From NCBI GenBank assembly GCA_023105745.1, contig JALGQZ010000011.1:49586698-49650697 (forward strand): a stretch of DNA of 64,000 nt, given 5' to 3'. Every line of letters starts with the position of its first letter. Within the stretch, counting starts at the first letter, position 1. The DNA comes from Austropuccinia psidii (taxonomy: Eukaryota > Basidiomycota > Pucciniomycetes > Pucciniales > Sphaerophragmiaceae). The notes under the pieces are model-generated. The model saw only the letters and a program-made list of their open reading frames with translations, made no database searches and had not been told where the DNA came from. Made by a program: the position numbers and the translations under genes. Of this stretch, positions 24,359 through 35,400 are shown piece after piece.

Positions 24359-25845
24359 TTCCAGGAAGTTTCCAGGAGAAGACAAGGAAACAAGGGAAAG
24401 AGCAAAACCTCCTTCAACCAGAGGAGGAAAGAGTCAGACCCTATGATTCAGAAGCTGTTGGATTTGGTAAAAGAAGTGCAAAAGAACCAGAAGGAGTTGT
24501 AAACCACTCTAAAATCAGTAGTCCTAGTAATAGAAACATTACCCCCACTCAGACTGAACATAACATTGTCACATCTGAGAGTAACATCAACAGTGATACA
24601 CTGTGGTTACAAATGTCCCAATATGCTGAGCAATCTGCAAAGAAGTTTGAAGAAATTGAAGCTGGCCAAGAGAGGATGAGAGAAACTCAAGCCTCCTTGG
24701 AACAGATAGTTAAGAATCTTCAAGAAGGATATGCTCAACTGAGCAATGCCTCTGAAGAAACAAACAAAAGACTGAATACAGTCTTTGAAGAACAACACCA
24801 CAGCAAAAGGGACAGGGATTGTCTGGACCAAGACATAAAAAAATTGTTTAATGTATACCATAACTTGAAGCCCCAACCACAAGGCCAAGTTATGGAGAAT
24901 CCATATCAACTAGATGACATCAAACCAAATGCCATGTTGATGAATAAGGCAAGATCTCCATCACAATACCAGGATGGAGATGGAATGTCTTATTCAGAGA
25001 AGGAAGCCTTGAAACAGCTTCCTGAGGCCTAAAGCCGGCCCAAATTCTCTGGAACAGGAGAATATGATCATATGGAACTCATAGACTATATTGATGGACT
25101 CTTCATTGATGTACCAAGCATACCAGACTACTGAATTACTGCTATATTGAATACTGCATTTAAAGGTCATGCTAGTATATGGTACACAGAAATGAAAGAA
25201 ATCCATGGCAGAAGGAACTGGCCATGGTGGAAGAGTAAAATCATCCAAAAGTACAGTAATGGAACTTGGATATGGCAAAAGACCATTTCATTTGAAAATG
25301 ACAAATACTCTGTGGACAAAGATCCATATGAGTGGTGTATTAGACAGTCTAAAACACTTAAAGCCATTGATCCTCAGATGAACATCCAAATGAGGAATCA
25401 CCAACTTCTGACACAATTGCCATGAGAACTAGATCATGCAGTAAAATGCAGATGCAACCAAAATTGCACTCTAGATGACATTTCCAACACCTTACAAGAC
25501 ATAAGGAAAAGGACTAATATAGGGAAATTCACCCCATATAAGAGAAGTAGTTTCAAAGAGAAACAACCTTTCAGGGTAGAGTTTAAAGACAAACCCAAGG
25601 AAAGAGTGGCAGAAGTGGCAAAGAGGAATTCTTGTCACAATTGTGGTTCAACAGACCACTATGCCAACAACTGTCCAAAGGCAAAGAAAAAAGTCTATGC
25701 CATAGAGAAAGTCCCTGAGGAAGAACCTCCAACAGAGGATTCTGAATCAGACTCCATGGGTGATGCCATCAGAGAACCATCTGATGATGATCAAGACCCA
25801 AGAGAGGAATTTCTAGTGGAATACCAAGAGGAAACCCCACTATAA
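23776..25845 (+). pseudogene. gag: A1 gag frame with zinc knuckle, broken by stops
   Basis: Frame 1 from ATG 23776 runs toward pol. It holds MSPAYLRDLGF, a Q- and S-rich N-terminus, a coiled-coil-like part near 24610-24860 (QYAEQSAKKFEEIEAGQERM), the gag core (24990-25430, with WYTEMKEIHG) and a CCHC zinc knuckle near 25620 (CHNCGSTDHYANNC: C-x2-C-x4-H-x4-C). An acidic tail (EEPPTEDSESD) follows. Gag would form the particle and bind the RNA. In-frame stops lie at 24058, 24199, 25030, 25132, 25423 and 25843. The one at 25132 looks like a TGG-to-TGA change by comparison with A3, which has TTC there. The gag is therefore defective. Confidence 0.85.
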
Positions 25846-25860
25846 ATTCAGGAAATACAG

Positions 25861-27066
25861 TTGGAAGCAGGCATGCCAAAGGACACTGCTAATAAGAACT
25901 TGTGCAAACACACACAAGATGCACAAACATTCCTGGTTACACCAACCAAAGGAATGGCATATATACATGGGACAGCCACAAAAATGACTGTTTGCATTGA
26001 CAATGCTCAGCATCCACTGATCATTGATAGTGGGGCACACTGCTCCATAGTGGCCAGAAACTATCTGGATACCCACTTCCCAAACTGGGAAAATAAACTC
26101 CTGCCCACTAAGGCAGAGAACTTTAAAAGTGCATCAGGGAAGATGACTTCCATTGGGAAAATTATCAAAGAGATAATTATACCCCACAGGAAGGGTAATA
26201 TCAGACTCAACCCAGAGTTTGTAGTCCTTAATGATTCCCACATCCAAGGGTTTTTACTGGGAACAGATTACCAGAGGATGTATGCCATAGACATTTACAA
26301 CAGTAAAAATAGGCACATGACCATTGGTACTAACAAGGAAAAGAAATTTTCACTTGATATATACCAGATATCTTCTCAGGATCCACTAGAAGAACTTCTG
26401 AAGGAATTCAGAGAGGGACAGTTTAGCACTACCCTCACCAGTAATCAGAAACTAAGTTTACTGAAGATGCTGAGGAAAAACAGACCAGCATTTTCCATTG
26501 GTGAAGAACCATTAGGCAAGATCAAAGGCCATGATATAGAACTATATCTGGATGTGGAAAGGCCTTATCCACCCATGCTTAGGAGACCGCCTTATCCAGC
26601 AAGCCTGGAAACCAGGAAAGAAATTGAGAAACATATCAATGAACTCCTGGATATGGATGTCATCAGGAAGATTGGACATAATGAAATAGTGGAAATCACC
26701 ACCCCTGTCCTAATCACCTGGCATGATGGCAAGTCTAGACTGTGTGGAGATTTCAGAGCTCTGAATAACTACACAAAAGCAGACAGGTACCCTATACCCA
26801 GGATACCTCATGCCTTGGATAAACTGGCTAAAGCCAAATACATAACCAAAATGGATTGTATGAAAGGCTTCCACCAAAATGGAGTTAAACCAAACTCCAT
26901 GAAATTACTCAGAATAATATGCCATATGGGCATATATGAGTACACAAGAATGCCATTTGGCATCAAGAATGCACCAGCCCACTTCCAAAGGATGATGGAC
27001 ACAATATTTCAAGATGAAATATTGGAAGGCTGGATGGTAGTATATATTGATGATATCATTATATAA
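25861..27066 (+). pseudogene. pol: A1 protease and reverse transcriptase (N-terminal part)
   Basis: A 401-codon open stretch in the same frame as gag. Protease: IIDSGAHCSIV, catalytic Asp at residue 56, and a GFLLGTDYQ block further on. RT: HINELLDMDVIRK, the LCGDFRALN block, ITKMDCMKGFHQ, MPFGIKNAPAHFQR and YIDD at residues 395-398 with both catalytic Asp. The enzyme copies element RNA into DNA in the particle. A TAA at 27064 interrupts the frame just after YIDDIII, and translation of the rest continues in frame. The ATG at 25861 is only the first Met after the upstream stop and not a real start. Confidence 0.93.
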
Positions 27067-27921
27067 TCAGAGACATGGGAGGACCATGTGCAATACATAG
27101 ACAGAGTACTAAGTAAATGCACACCCATAAATCTCAAAATTTCACTTAAAAAATGCAATTTTGGCCAACAAGAGTTACTGGCTCTAGGAAATAAATTCTC
27201 AGGTCTTAGTTTGGCAATTGACCAGAACAAAGTAGCAGCAGTACTGAAAAAGCCAGTACCAAGAAGCATCAAAGAGATGCAATCCTTTCTTGGGTTTGCT
27301 AGCTACTATAGAAACCAAATCAAAAACTTTGCACACATAACTAGTAGTTTATATAAGTTATGTTCAAAAGATGTAGTTTTTGAAATAACCAAGGAAAGGA
27401 GGGATGCATATGAGAGGATCAAATATGAACTCACTAATGCACCTGTGCTCATCCTGCCTTCCTTTGAACTACCATTCAAGTTATATATAGATTCAGCATG
27501 CAGTCAAGGCCTAGGAGCAGCCCTTCACCAAAGACAAATTGTGGATGGTGAACCAAGAGATGGAGTGATTTGCTACATCTCAAGGCAGCTGAAAGATTCA
27601 GAAGCCAGGTATGGGGCCACCCAGACTGAGTGTCTATTTCTAGTCTGGGCTCCAGAAAAACTCCATTATTATCTGGAGGGTGCAGTCTTTGAAGTCTACA
27701 CAGACTGCACAGCCTTGAAGTCTTTACTAAACATGAAGACTACAAATAGACACATGCTGAGATGGCAAATAGCCATCCAGGAGTATAGAGGGAACATGAC
27801 CATCATATTAAAAGAAGGTAAAAGTCATACCAATGCAGATGGCCACTGGATAATGTCAAGAGCAATCCAGCTTATGACCCTGAAGTTGCAGCCAAAATCC
27901 CTATCCATTTCATGGAAATAG
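27067..27921 (+). pseudogene. pol: A1 RT thumb/connection and RNase H
   Basis: Continues the RT frame after TAA 27064. It holds the motif region after the palm ([11 protein letters not shown]), the [14 protein letters not shown] connection block, and an RNase H with YIDSA, TQTEC and VYTDC, giving the first three acidic residues, plus NADG near the end. RNase H removes the RNA strand after copying. Near 27840 a 13-bp deletion between two GAT triplets, judged against B at 44013-44030, shifts the frame, so the reading to the stop at 27919 is out of frame for its last 27 codons. Confidence 0.9.
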
Positions 27922-28056
27922 ATAGGAGGAAGAACTTCAGATTTTCTGAATGGGCACCAGAGAGTGGTACCCCTGACAGTGGAAACACTGATTCAGAGGA
28001 GACAGAAACTCCCATATTGGGAATAAGTTCCTCTGAACTGCAAAATTAATTTTTTT
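27922..28056 (+). pseudogene. pol: A1 RNase H-integrase linker, frameshifted
   Basis: The family reading continues in frame 0, recognisable from [12 protein letters not shown] at about 27897 through WAPESGTPDSG to ISSSEL near 28040. A TAA replaces a codon at 28047, and an extra base in the T run at 28050-28056 puts the downstream integrase back into frame 1. It is an acidic, Ser-rich linker with no catalytic residue. Confidence 0.75.
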
Positions 28057-29616
28057 AGTGCAGTACTGAAGTCTTATGCCAAACACAAACAGTGTGGCAT
28101 ACTACTACAACTCCTTCAACAAAAATACAGGAGTCCAGAACTGGAAGCCAAACAGGAAGAAACCTGGTTGAGGGCCTATAAGGATAACAAGTTTTTCCTT
28201 ATAGATGGCCTGCTCTACCACAGAGAAAAGCACACAAGTGCACTCACAGTGGTAGACAGAGACCACATCTCATTGATCCTTCAGGAATGCCATGACTGCC
28301 CCTATATGGGACAAATTAGTGAAGACAGGACCAAAGAGAGGGTAGAAAGCACAGCTTGGTGGCCCAAGTGGGAGCAGGAGTTGAGTGAATACATCAACAC
28401 CTGTGAAAGATGCCAAAAGGCAAACAGGAAACATGGGAAGAAGTATGGGTTACTTCAGCACATAGAGGAACCCAAGCACCCATGGGAAACCATCAACATG
28501 GACTGGGTCACAGGGCGTGTCCCAGGAGGCAAAGAAAACTACAATGCCTGCCTAATCATAATTGATAGGTTCAGCAAGAGCATGAGGCGTCTACCATGCC
28601 ACAAGGAGGACACAGCCATGGATACTGCCCTGTTATTTTGGAATAACATCATATATACCTGTAGAGTCCCTAAAATCATTATTAGTGATAGGGACCCAAA
28701 ATTCACATCTGAATTTTGGACCAACTTGTATGACATGATTGGCACCAAGCTTGCTTTTTCCACAGATTACCATCCCCAAACATATGGCCTAGCTGAGAGG
28801 ATGATTCAGACTATGGAAGACATCCTTAGAAGGTTCTGTGCCTATGGCATGGAATACAAGTACCATGAAGGATACACCCATGACTGGGTTACCCTTCTAC
28901 CAGCTGTACAGCTGGCTTATAATAAAAGTCAGCACTCTACAACAGGAAACACACCTGCAGTGGTAGAGAAAGGGTGGAATCCCCTGTTGCCTGTTGATCA
29001 CTTAAAGAAGACTCTTCTAACCATCCGCCCTGCAGCCAAAGACTTCCATGATATGTGGAAGAGGGCTTGTGACACAGCTGCCAAATGCATAGATGAGGCA
29101 AAAGAATACAATAAGCAGAGGTGGGACAAGATACACATGGAACCTGACTTTAAGGAAGGGGACCAGGTGCTAGTGTCTACACTGAGCTTTCATAATCTTA
29201 AAGGACCCAAGAAGATGAGTGACTCATTTTTAGGGCCTTTTACTATCATTAGGTTGATAGGAAAGAATGTAGTGGAAGTCAAACTTACAGAGGAATTTTC
29301 CAGGAAGCACCCAGTCTTCCCAGTAAGCTTAGTCAAACCATACTTCCAGACAGAGGAGGATGAATTCCCCTCAAGGAAAAAGAACCCCACACCTCCTGAT
29401 ATAGTGGAAGTGGAGGATTCCCCAGGACCTGTGAGTGAAATCATCAGGGCCAGAAAGATCAGACTTAATGGAAAAGATCAAAGACAATACTTAGTCAGAT
29501 TCAAACACCAAACAGCTGATAAAGACAAATGGATGGCAGAAGATGCCATACCAGATGGGAACCTTCATCTAAGAATATTAAGGGCCTCTAGGAGGACTGA
29601 ACAGTCTCATCAATGA
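28057..29616 (+). pseudogene. pol: A1 integrase with chromodomain-like tail
   Basis: Open for about 520 codons. The N-terminal zinc site is partly lost: CHD and CERC are present but Gln stands where the second His would be (YMGQIS). The core catalytic triad is intact: Asp of NMDW (residue 112 counted from ATG 28168), Asp of ISDRDP (174) and Glu of LAERM (210), a D-D(35)-E spacing. GPY/F-type module: [11 protein letters not shown] and [12 protein letters not shown]. The tail ([20 protein letters not shown], then [12 protein letters not shown]) is chromodomain-like, known in chromoviruses to steer insertion to marked chromatin. The true N-terminus lies in the polyprotein, so no separate start is expected. 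Confidence 0.92.
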
Positions 29617-29629
29617 TGAGCCTTTTTCT

Positions 29630-29641
29630 AGAGGGAGGGTA
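29630..29641 (+). other. A1 polypurine tract
   Basis: AGAGGGAGGGTA ends directly at the first base of the 3' LTR. B has the matching AGGGGGAGGGAA before its own 3' LTR. It primes plus-strand DNA synthesis. Confidence 0.9.
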
Positions 29642-31081
29642 TGTCAGCCTGTGACTCAAAACCAGTGCACAAGCATGACAGCCAAAATACCATAAACCAA
29701 TGGTATAGCCAAGATACCACCAAAACATGGAGCTGAGACAAATCAGCTCAAAAGGTATTAAAGGAAATAGGAAGCTCACCTCTTTCTGAAAATATAAGTC
29801 CCATCACCATAGGATAAGAAATAACAAAGTTATTCCTGCTCAAAGTTATTGCTGAGCATAAACCTTAATTTTCACCTCTCATCTAAAATCTAGAAGTAGA
29901 GGCTTAACCCCATCAAATGGCTACTCAAAGTGCAGCTCTAAGCCAGGGCTATCCAATGGTACCAGCCAAACTGAGCTAGCACCAATATTACTGGAGTTAT
30001 GGCCAATTTCAGGCCAAATAAGGGTGAACAAAACATTCACCTCTCATCTAACTTCTACAGTTTTAGTGTGGGATACTTGAAGTGGGGTCTTTTTGGAAGG
30101 CGCACAAGCAGGGCTATCTGATGGTGCCATCCACTTCTTCATATCTCAACTATAACAGAAGTTATGAGGCAAACAAGCTCAATACAGCTTTTTGCCCAAA
30201 CCACGCCTATGTACAAAAAACCTTGTACATGGGATAACTTTGTCATATTTAATGATAACCATACCAAATTGAGTATCATTGTGTAGAGCTCATACAGGGC
30301 TATCCAATTAACCAACTTTGAGCAAGATATCTCAAAATCCGACAGAGGTATGGCCATTTGAGAGTTATAGTCCCACAATATGACTAATACAGCTGTATTA
30401 TGACAGGATACAGTTGTACTCTGATTATGAGGTGTCAAACAGACGAAGAAGCATGTTAATACTTTAATACCTCATAAGTAAGTCAATACTGGGGTCCCAT
30501 ACAGCTTCTGTACAGCATTCTATGCGTCATACATGTCAGAATCAGGCTGTGAGGTCCCCAGATGAAAATTTTCACCCTGTATTGGTGAAAACTGCCCAGA
30601 TGTGGTTTCAAAACCACATCTGGGCCCAATACAGGCAATACAGGCTGTTTGCAAACCACAAGCCAGTCCTAGAGAGTGAAAAATCTTCACTTCCTCTACG
30701 TGGAAAGGTCTAGCACCCTTTCCACCCTATTTCAGGATAAAAAGGAGGCTTTTTCACTGCCAGAATTGTCTCCTAATCCTGCTCTTGAATACCCTACGTA
30801 GTAAACTGTCAAAAACAGTTTTACTCTTGGGTAATAACCAGGTATAATATTAATTTAAAGTATTGTAGTCTTTATTATTGTAACCCAACAGGTAGGGCTG
30901 CACCCAGGGCTTTCAACAGCGCTCACCATCACTATATTCCTTATACTAAAGCCCTCTTATTATTAAATTGAACCATCTTTAACTCTTAAAAAAATCTTTT
31001 AAATCTTTATTTACCATGTCACAGTCATAGTTAAGAATTGTAAATACTTCTTAATACTCTCATCATAGACTGAGCCTGACA
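29642..31081 (+). repeat. A1 3' LTR
   Basis: 1440 bp, same ends as the 5' LTR. By eye there are about fifty substitutions against the 5' copy, clustered in the first 200 bp. It would supply the polyadenylation signal. The paired hairpins lie at 30569-30591 and 30595-30624; the second is a perfect palindrome apart from its two central bases. Confidence 0.95.
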
Positions 31082-31351
31082 ATTTTCTTGAATCATCATT
31101 TCTTTCAATAGAATTTTCTTTAATAATTATTATTGAAAATTGGTGTATAATTTCCTAAGTTATTAGTTTGTATTTATATTATTCAGGCCCTAAATACCTT
31201 CTCCAAGTGATAGTTCTATATCCTTACTATTATCCTTGTCATTGTCCTCTAATGCTCATAAAAGGATTCTATTGCTACTAAATATAATTATATAAAGCTC
31301 TATTATTAAAATCTTTGATAATATTAATATATATTTCTCTATTATTAATAA

Positions 31352-32480
31352 GGGTGTTGGTAAAAACAAATAAGCCTTTATTTCTTTTTGCAAAAGACTT
31401 ATGTGTTTTTGCCATAAATTGCTAAAAAAATGTAAGGAGTGTTTTTTGAATGATAAATAGCTATTCATGGCATTTCTGATGCAGTTTGTGGCATTGTTAA
31501 TTCCATAAATAGAATCAAAAATTCCATAAATACAAATTCCATAAATGGAATTAAAAATTTCATAAATAGAATTAAAAATTCCATAAATAAAAATCCCATA
31601 AATGGAATTAAAAATTCCATAAATAGGATTAAAAATTTCATAAATAGAATTAAAAATTCCATAAATAGAATTAAAAATTCCATAAATGAAATCAAAAATT
31701 CCATAAATGAAATCAAAAATTCCATAAATGAAATCAAAAATTGCATAAATGGAATCAAAAATTCCATAAATGGCATAAGAAATTCCATAAATGCAATTAA
31801 AAGTTCCATAAATGGCATCAGAAATGCCATAAATGGAACTAAAAATTTCATAAATGGCATTGTTAAGGCCACAAATGACATTTTGAAGGTCATTTATGGC
31901 ATTTTTAAGGCCATATAATGCCATTTGTGGCATTTTGAATTCTATTTATGGAATTTTTTTAATGCCAATTTTATGGCCATAAATGGCATCTATATGTCAA
32001 TCTTGATACCATTTATGGCATTATCATGTCATTTGTGATGCCATTTATGGCATTGTTAATGCAAAAAATGGAGTTTTTGACTTCTACTAATGTCATAAAT
32101 GACATTTTTAATTCAATTGATGTCATCAATGGCATTTTCAATTCACTTCAAAACATGAACAAAAAGCATAAAAAAAGGACTTTTTGGGCATAAAATTGTC
32201 ATGGAAAAAAAATCTCAAAATTTTGGGCTTCTGGTTTTCATTCTCAAGATTTTCCCCTTAATTTTTTAAAAAAAATCATGGAAATTCATAAGTGGGAACA
32301 TTTTTATTTTTTTTTTAAAAAAAGGCCATTTTTGCCAAATTGGTCAAAATAGACAAACTGGGAAAAAAAATCAAAAAAATTTGTGGACCTTCAAATCCTA
32401 TGTTGGCATAAGTATGGCAAAAGAAAGTTATAAAAATTCTCAAAACTGAGCTTGAGGAGCTTTTCTAAAAAATTAAGTCA
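31352..32480 (+). mobile_element. E1: repeat carrying a minisatellite, possible TIR element
   Basis: It shares blocks with E2 (62139-62960, opposite strand). These are GGGTGTTGGTAAA at the left edge, ACTTATGTGTTTTTGCCATA with AAATTGCTAAAAAAATGTAA, the minisatellite, CTTCAAAACATGAACAAAAA, GACTTTTTGGGC, GATTCTCAAGA-like, ATAAGTGGGAACATTTT, GCCAAATTGG and AATTCTCAAAACTGAGC. In E2 the GGGTGTTGGTAAA block lies at the opposite end of the element, as expected if it is a terminal inverted repeat. No transposase is present. It could be a non-autonomous DNA transposon or a satellite-derived repeat. Confidence 0.6.
31498..31866. repeat. Hairpin-forming 21-bp minisatellite
   Basis: About 17-18 units, most spaced 21 bases, with consensus near TTCCATAAATRGAATYAAAA. 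Each unit contains TTCCAT-AA-ATGGAA or a variant, a small inverted repeat, so neighbouring units can pair on either strand. Less regular units with ATGGCAT continue to about 32140. Because 21 is a multiple of three and the units lack stops, two minus-strand frames stay open (31256-31933 and 31465-31893) and spell heptapeptides such as IYGIFNS. I regard these as by-products of the repeat. Confidence 0.9.
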
Positions 32481-35400
32481 CATAATAACCACCATTTATA
32501 ATGATCATTATATCTTCCTTGTGGTTAAAATATCTTATAGCTTTTAATTCTTATTTTGGAAATTCATGATACCCTCAATTGAGATTATTGAAAGTTTTAT
32601 GAAAAAATCTCAACAGCAAACAATGATTCATTTGAAAAGCCAAAAGTGGTAGGGGTCTCCCATACTATGGCTTTTCATCTTCCAGCTTCTTATTCCTATA
32701 TATATCAATAAGTCATTATCAGTAATAAAAAAGGACCATTTTTAATTTTTTATTCCACAAGAGATCAGTTTATACATAAAATCAAATTATTTTAGCTCAA
32801 TCAGAGGATATTTGAAGCATTATTGAGTATCTCAAATATTTTGAGCTATTTGAAAGATTTGAAGATTTGGTAGAGTACTATTCAGAATTGTAGTATATTT
32901 AATTCTTTATATTCTGGAGCTCTTATATAATCTATGATTTCTAAATACACAAGATCTCTGAATTCTTTCTCAAAAACTTGAATAGTTTGATTTTAAGTGG
33001 TTAAAAAATCTTACTTCATATATTTTCATGGCTCATTGTTGCTGAAAATTTCTTAGAATTATGGATCTTAAGCTTTGATTCAATAAGGTCTATTACTTAT
33101 TAAGCTGTAATCTGTTCCTTATAGATAATCTCTCTATGAAAATTGTTATAAGAATTTTTCCTGAAGTATTATTCTCTTAAAAATATATTCCATTGATTTT
33201 TCATGTGAAGAATACATCAAAAATGAAATCTCTATGGTAAATGTCTTTTCAGTCTTCTCATATTGTAACAACCAAGCTTAAAAAATACCTTGAATTTTTT
33301 CTTGGTTTTCTTAAAAAATTCCCAAAGCTATCTGGAAATACCTACACATAATCATGTCAAATATGATCTTAGAAAGTATATTTCTGTAGATAAGTATTAA
33401 AATACTCAATAATATCAGCTTATGATAATTATTCTCATTTAAACACAATACACTTTATTTGAGAAAAATCTATATTAATTTTATTTTGGCTATTTCATAT
33501 TTACTTTTATTTGATATTGATTTGAGGATTTAAGGGTCCATTATTTCAAAAGGTCTTTGACAACATTGATTATTTTGAATTCTTTCCAAACAAAACACCC
33601 TGTCATTCAAGAGCGCATATATGAATATATTATGGTTCCTTTCTAAATACCTAAAATCTCTTCTTTTCAAGCTACTATAAAATTTCCATCAAGCTCAACA
33701 TAAAAATATATATCTGTCAACTTGAATAGGGTGTAAGTCAGATTTCTTGAAATAAATACAAAAAAGGGTCTATCCAATATCTTGGTATTTCATACTGCTA
33801 CAGATACCAAGAGCTCAAATTTCACAGGAAGCTGGGAATGTGTCTCATTTTCTTATAATAAGATATAACACCTTAGCCTTGCCTTTAGTTGATGGATTCA
33901 TTTCTTTTCAGTTTATATTATTAAAGAATGGCAATATTTGGTTTTTTTATGTATTGGAATAAAAAAGAAATTCCACTTTTAGACAAATTAAACTCGGAAC
34001 ATGAAATATATATATATGAACCTAAATACCTAAATTTAGCTATCATTCACCTCAAAAGGGTTTTCTTAATAATCAATTTTTATTGAGTTGAATTAAGATA
34101 TAAGGTTAATTTAGCCAGCTATTATGCTTTATGTTTCTTCTGCAGAATTTACTGGAGAACAAAATAACAGAATCTATAAGTAAAATTCTTTAATTATTAG
34201 TAGCTCATCTTTAATGGAAGCTACCAAGTATCCCACCATTCAGTGGAGATTTTGATGGTGAGGATGCTTTAATCACTAATTCATATATAGTTGAATCAAT
34301 CTGGGGGTCCTGAGTATGGGTTTATTGAGAGTTCTCGAAAATCTATAAAAATCATTCCAAAATTGGCGTTTGGTTCTCTTTCATTTCCTTCTCTGGTATT
34401 TGATCTAATTCATATTCAATGACAGTAGTATTAGGGAAAGTCAGATGAAAATTGTCTGACAAAGTGTGTGGTTTGTCAACTTGGGAAGGAAATGTCAAAG
34501 ATTAATTAAGAGAAGGTATTTCAGAAAATAAGAATCTTGATATTTGTTCATAGCATCTTTTCAATAGTAAATCTGACTTACTGTATTCTATTTTTTAGTA
34601 TCATCCGGACTTCCAGCTTTTTTCTCTAACTGCAAATAAAGTACGAAAATATGAAAGGAATACAATGGTATCAAAAAGAGGAGAACTATAAGTCAAATTT
34701 CTCTCACAGATAATTGAAGAAAACATACGGGGGGTCTTATTTTTAAAAGGGAAAAGACTAAAGTCTTCCCATATACTTATATGTAGTTACGAGAAATTCT
34801 TTATATCTTAAAGAAAATTTCAAAAGATATCAATAACCCACTATGTATGTAGTTATATACAAAGAAAGAAAGAAAGATAATTCCTTTTCATATTCCCCAT
34901 CATTTGCTTTATTTTATCATGTTATAAATGAATTCTTTGTTTCTAGGAAGTTTCATCATGCTAAATTTTCAGAGAAGAATTCAATTGGAATTTTGTATGA
35001 TAAACACAATAACTTAGCTCCAAATATCTTCACAAAGTGGCATCCATGTCTCTTTATAGGTCGTCTTGAGATTTCCTTTATCGTATTAAGCTGGAGTAGC
35101 TTTAATCATTCTTACATATGAAATAAACACAGGCCTCCCTTGGACTTTATCTATAAAGACTTGATCTTTTTTTGGAGGCTCTCAATGAAATTAGGAAGCA
35201 TTTCTACTATATACTCATCTCATATAATGAATAATCATTACAATTTGGAATTTGATTCATTTTAGAATTTCTAAGAAAAATCTGTATCTGGTAAGTGGGT
35301 TCATTGCAATAAGAAAAACATCTATATGGAATATGTCAATGTAAATTTTGTCTATAAAGCTTATGATAATATTACTATTTATTTATTTTTTTTGTACGGA

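Larger units (their letters stand above)
21398..31081 (+). mobile_element. A1: full-length Ty3/Gypsy chromovirus-type retrotransposon, inactivated
   Basis: A 9684-bp element with two 1440-bp LTRs (TGTCAG...CTGACA), PBS, spliced leader, gag with a zinc knuckle, protease, RT, RNase H, integrase with a chromodomain-like tail, and PPT. Flanking pentamers are ATATT (21393-21397) and ATTTT (31082-31086), an imperfect target duplication. The coding order PR-RT-RH-IN fits Ty3/Gypsy. Pol has in-frame stops at 25030, 25132, 25423, 25843 and 27064, a 13-bp deletion near 27840 and a one-base shift in a T run near 28050. The LTRs differ at roughly 3-4% of positions by a hand count. It resembles A. psidii polyproteins I recall. 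Confidence 0.95.

Noticed and set aside
31256..31933. A 225-residue repeat protein
   Set aside because: It is the translation of the 21-bp minisatellite, and a second overlapping frame is open for the same reason.
31498..32140. CRISPR-like array of short palindromic repeats
   Set aside because: Units are contiguous and degenerate with no unique spacers, and the context is a fungal retroelement-rich region.
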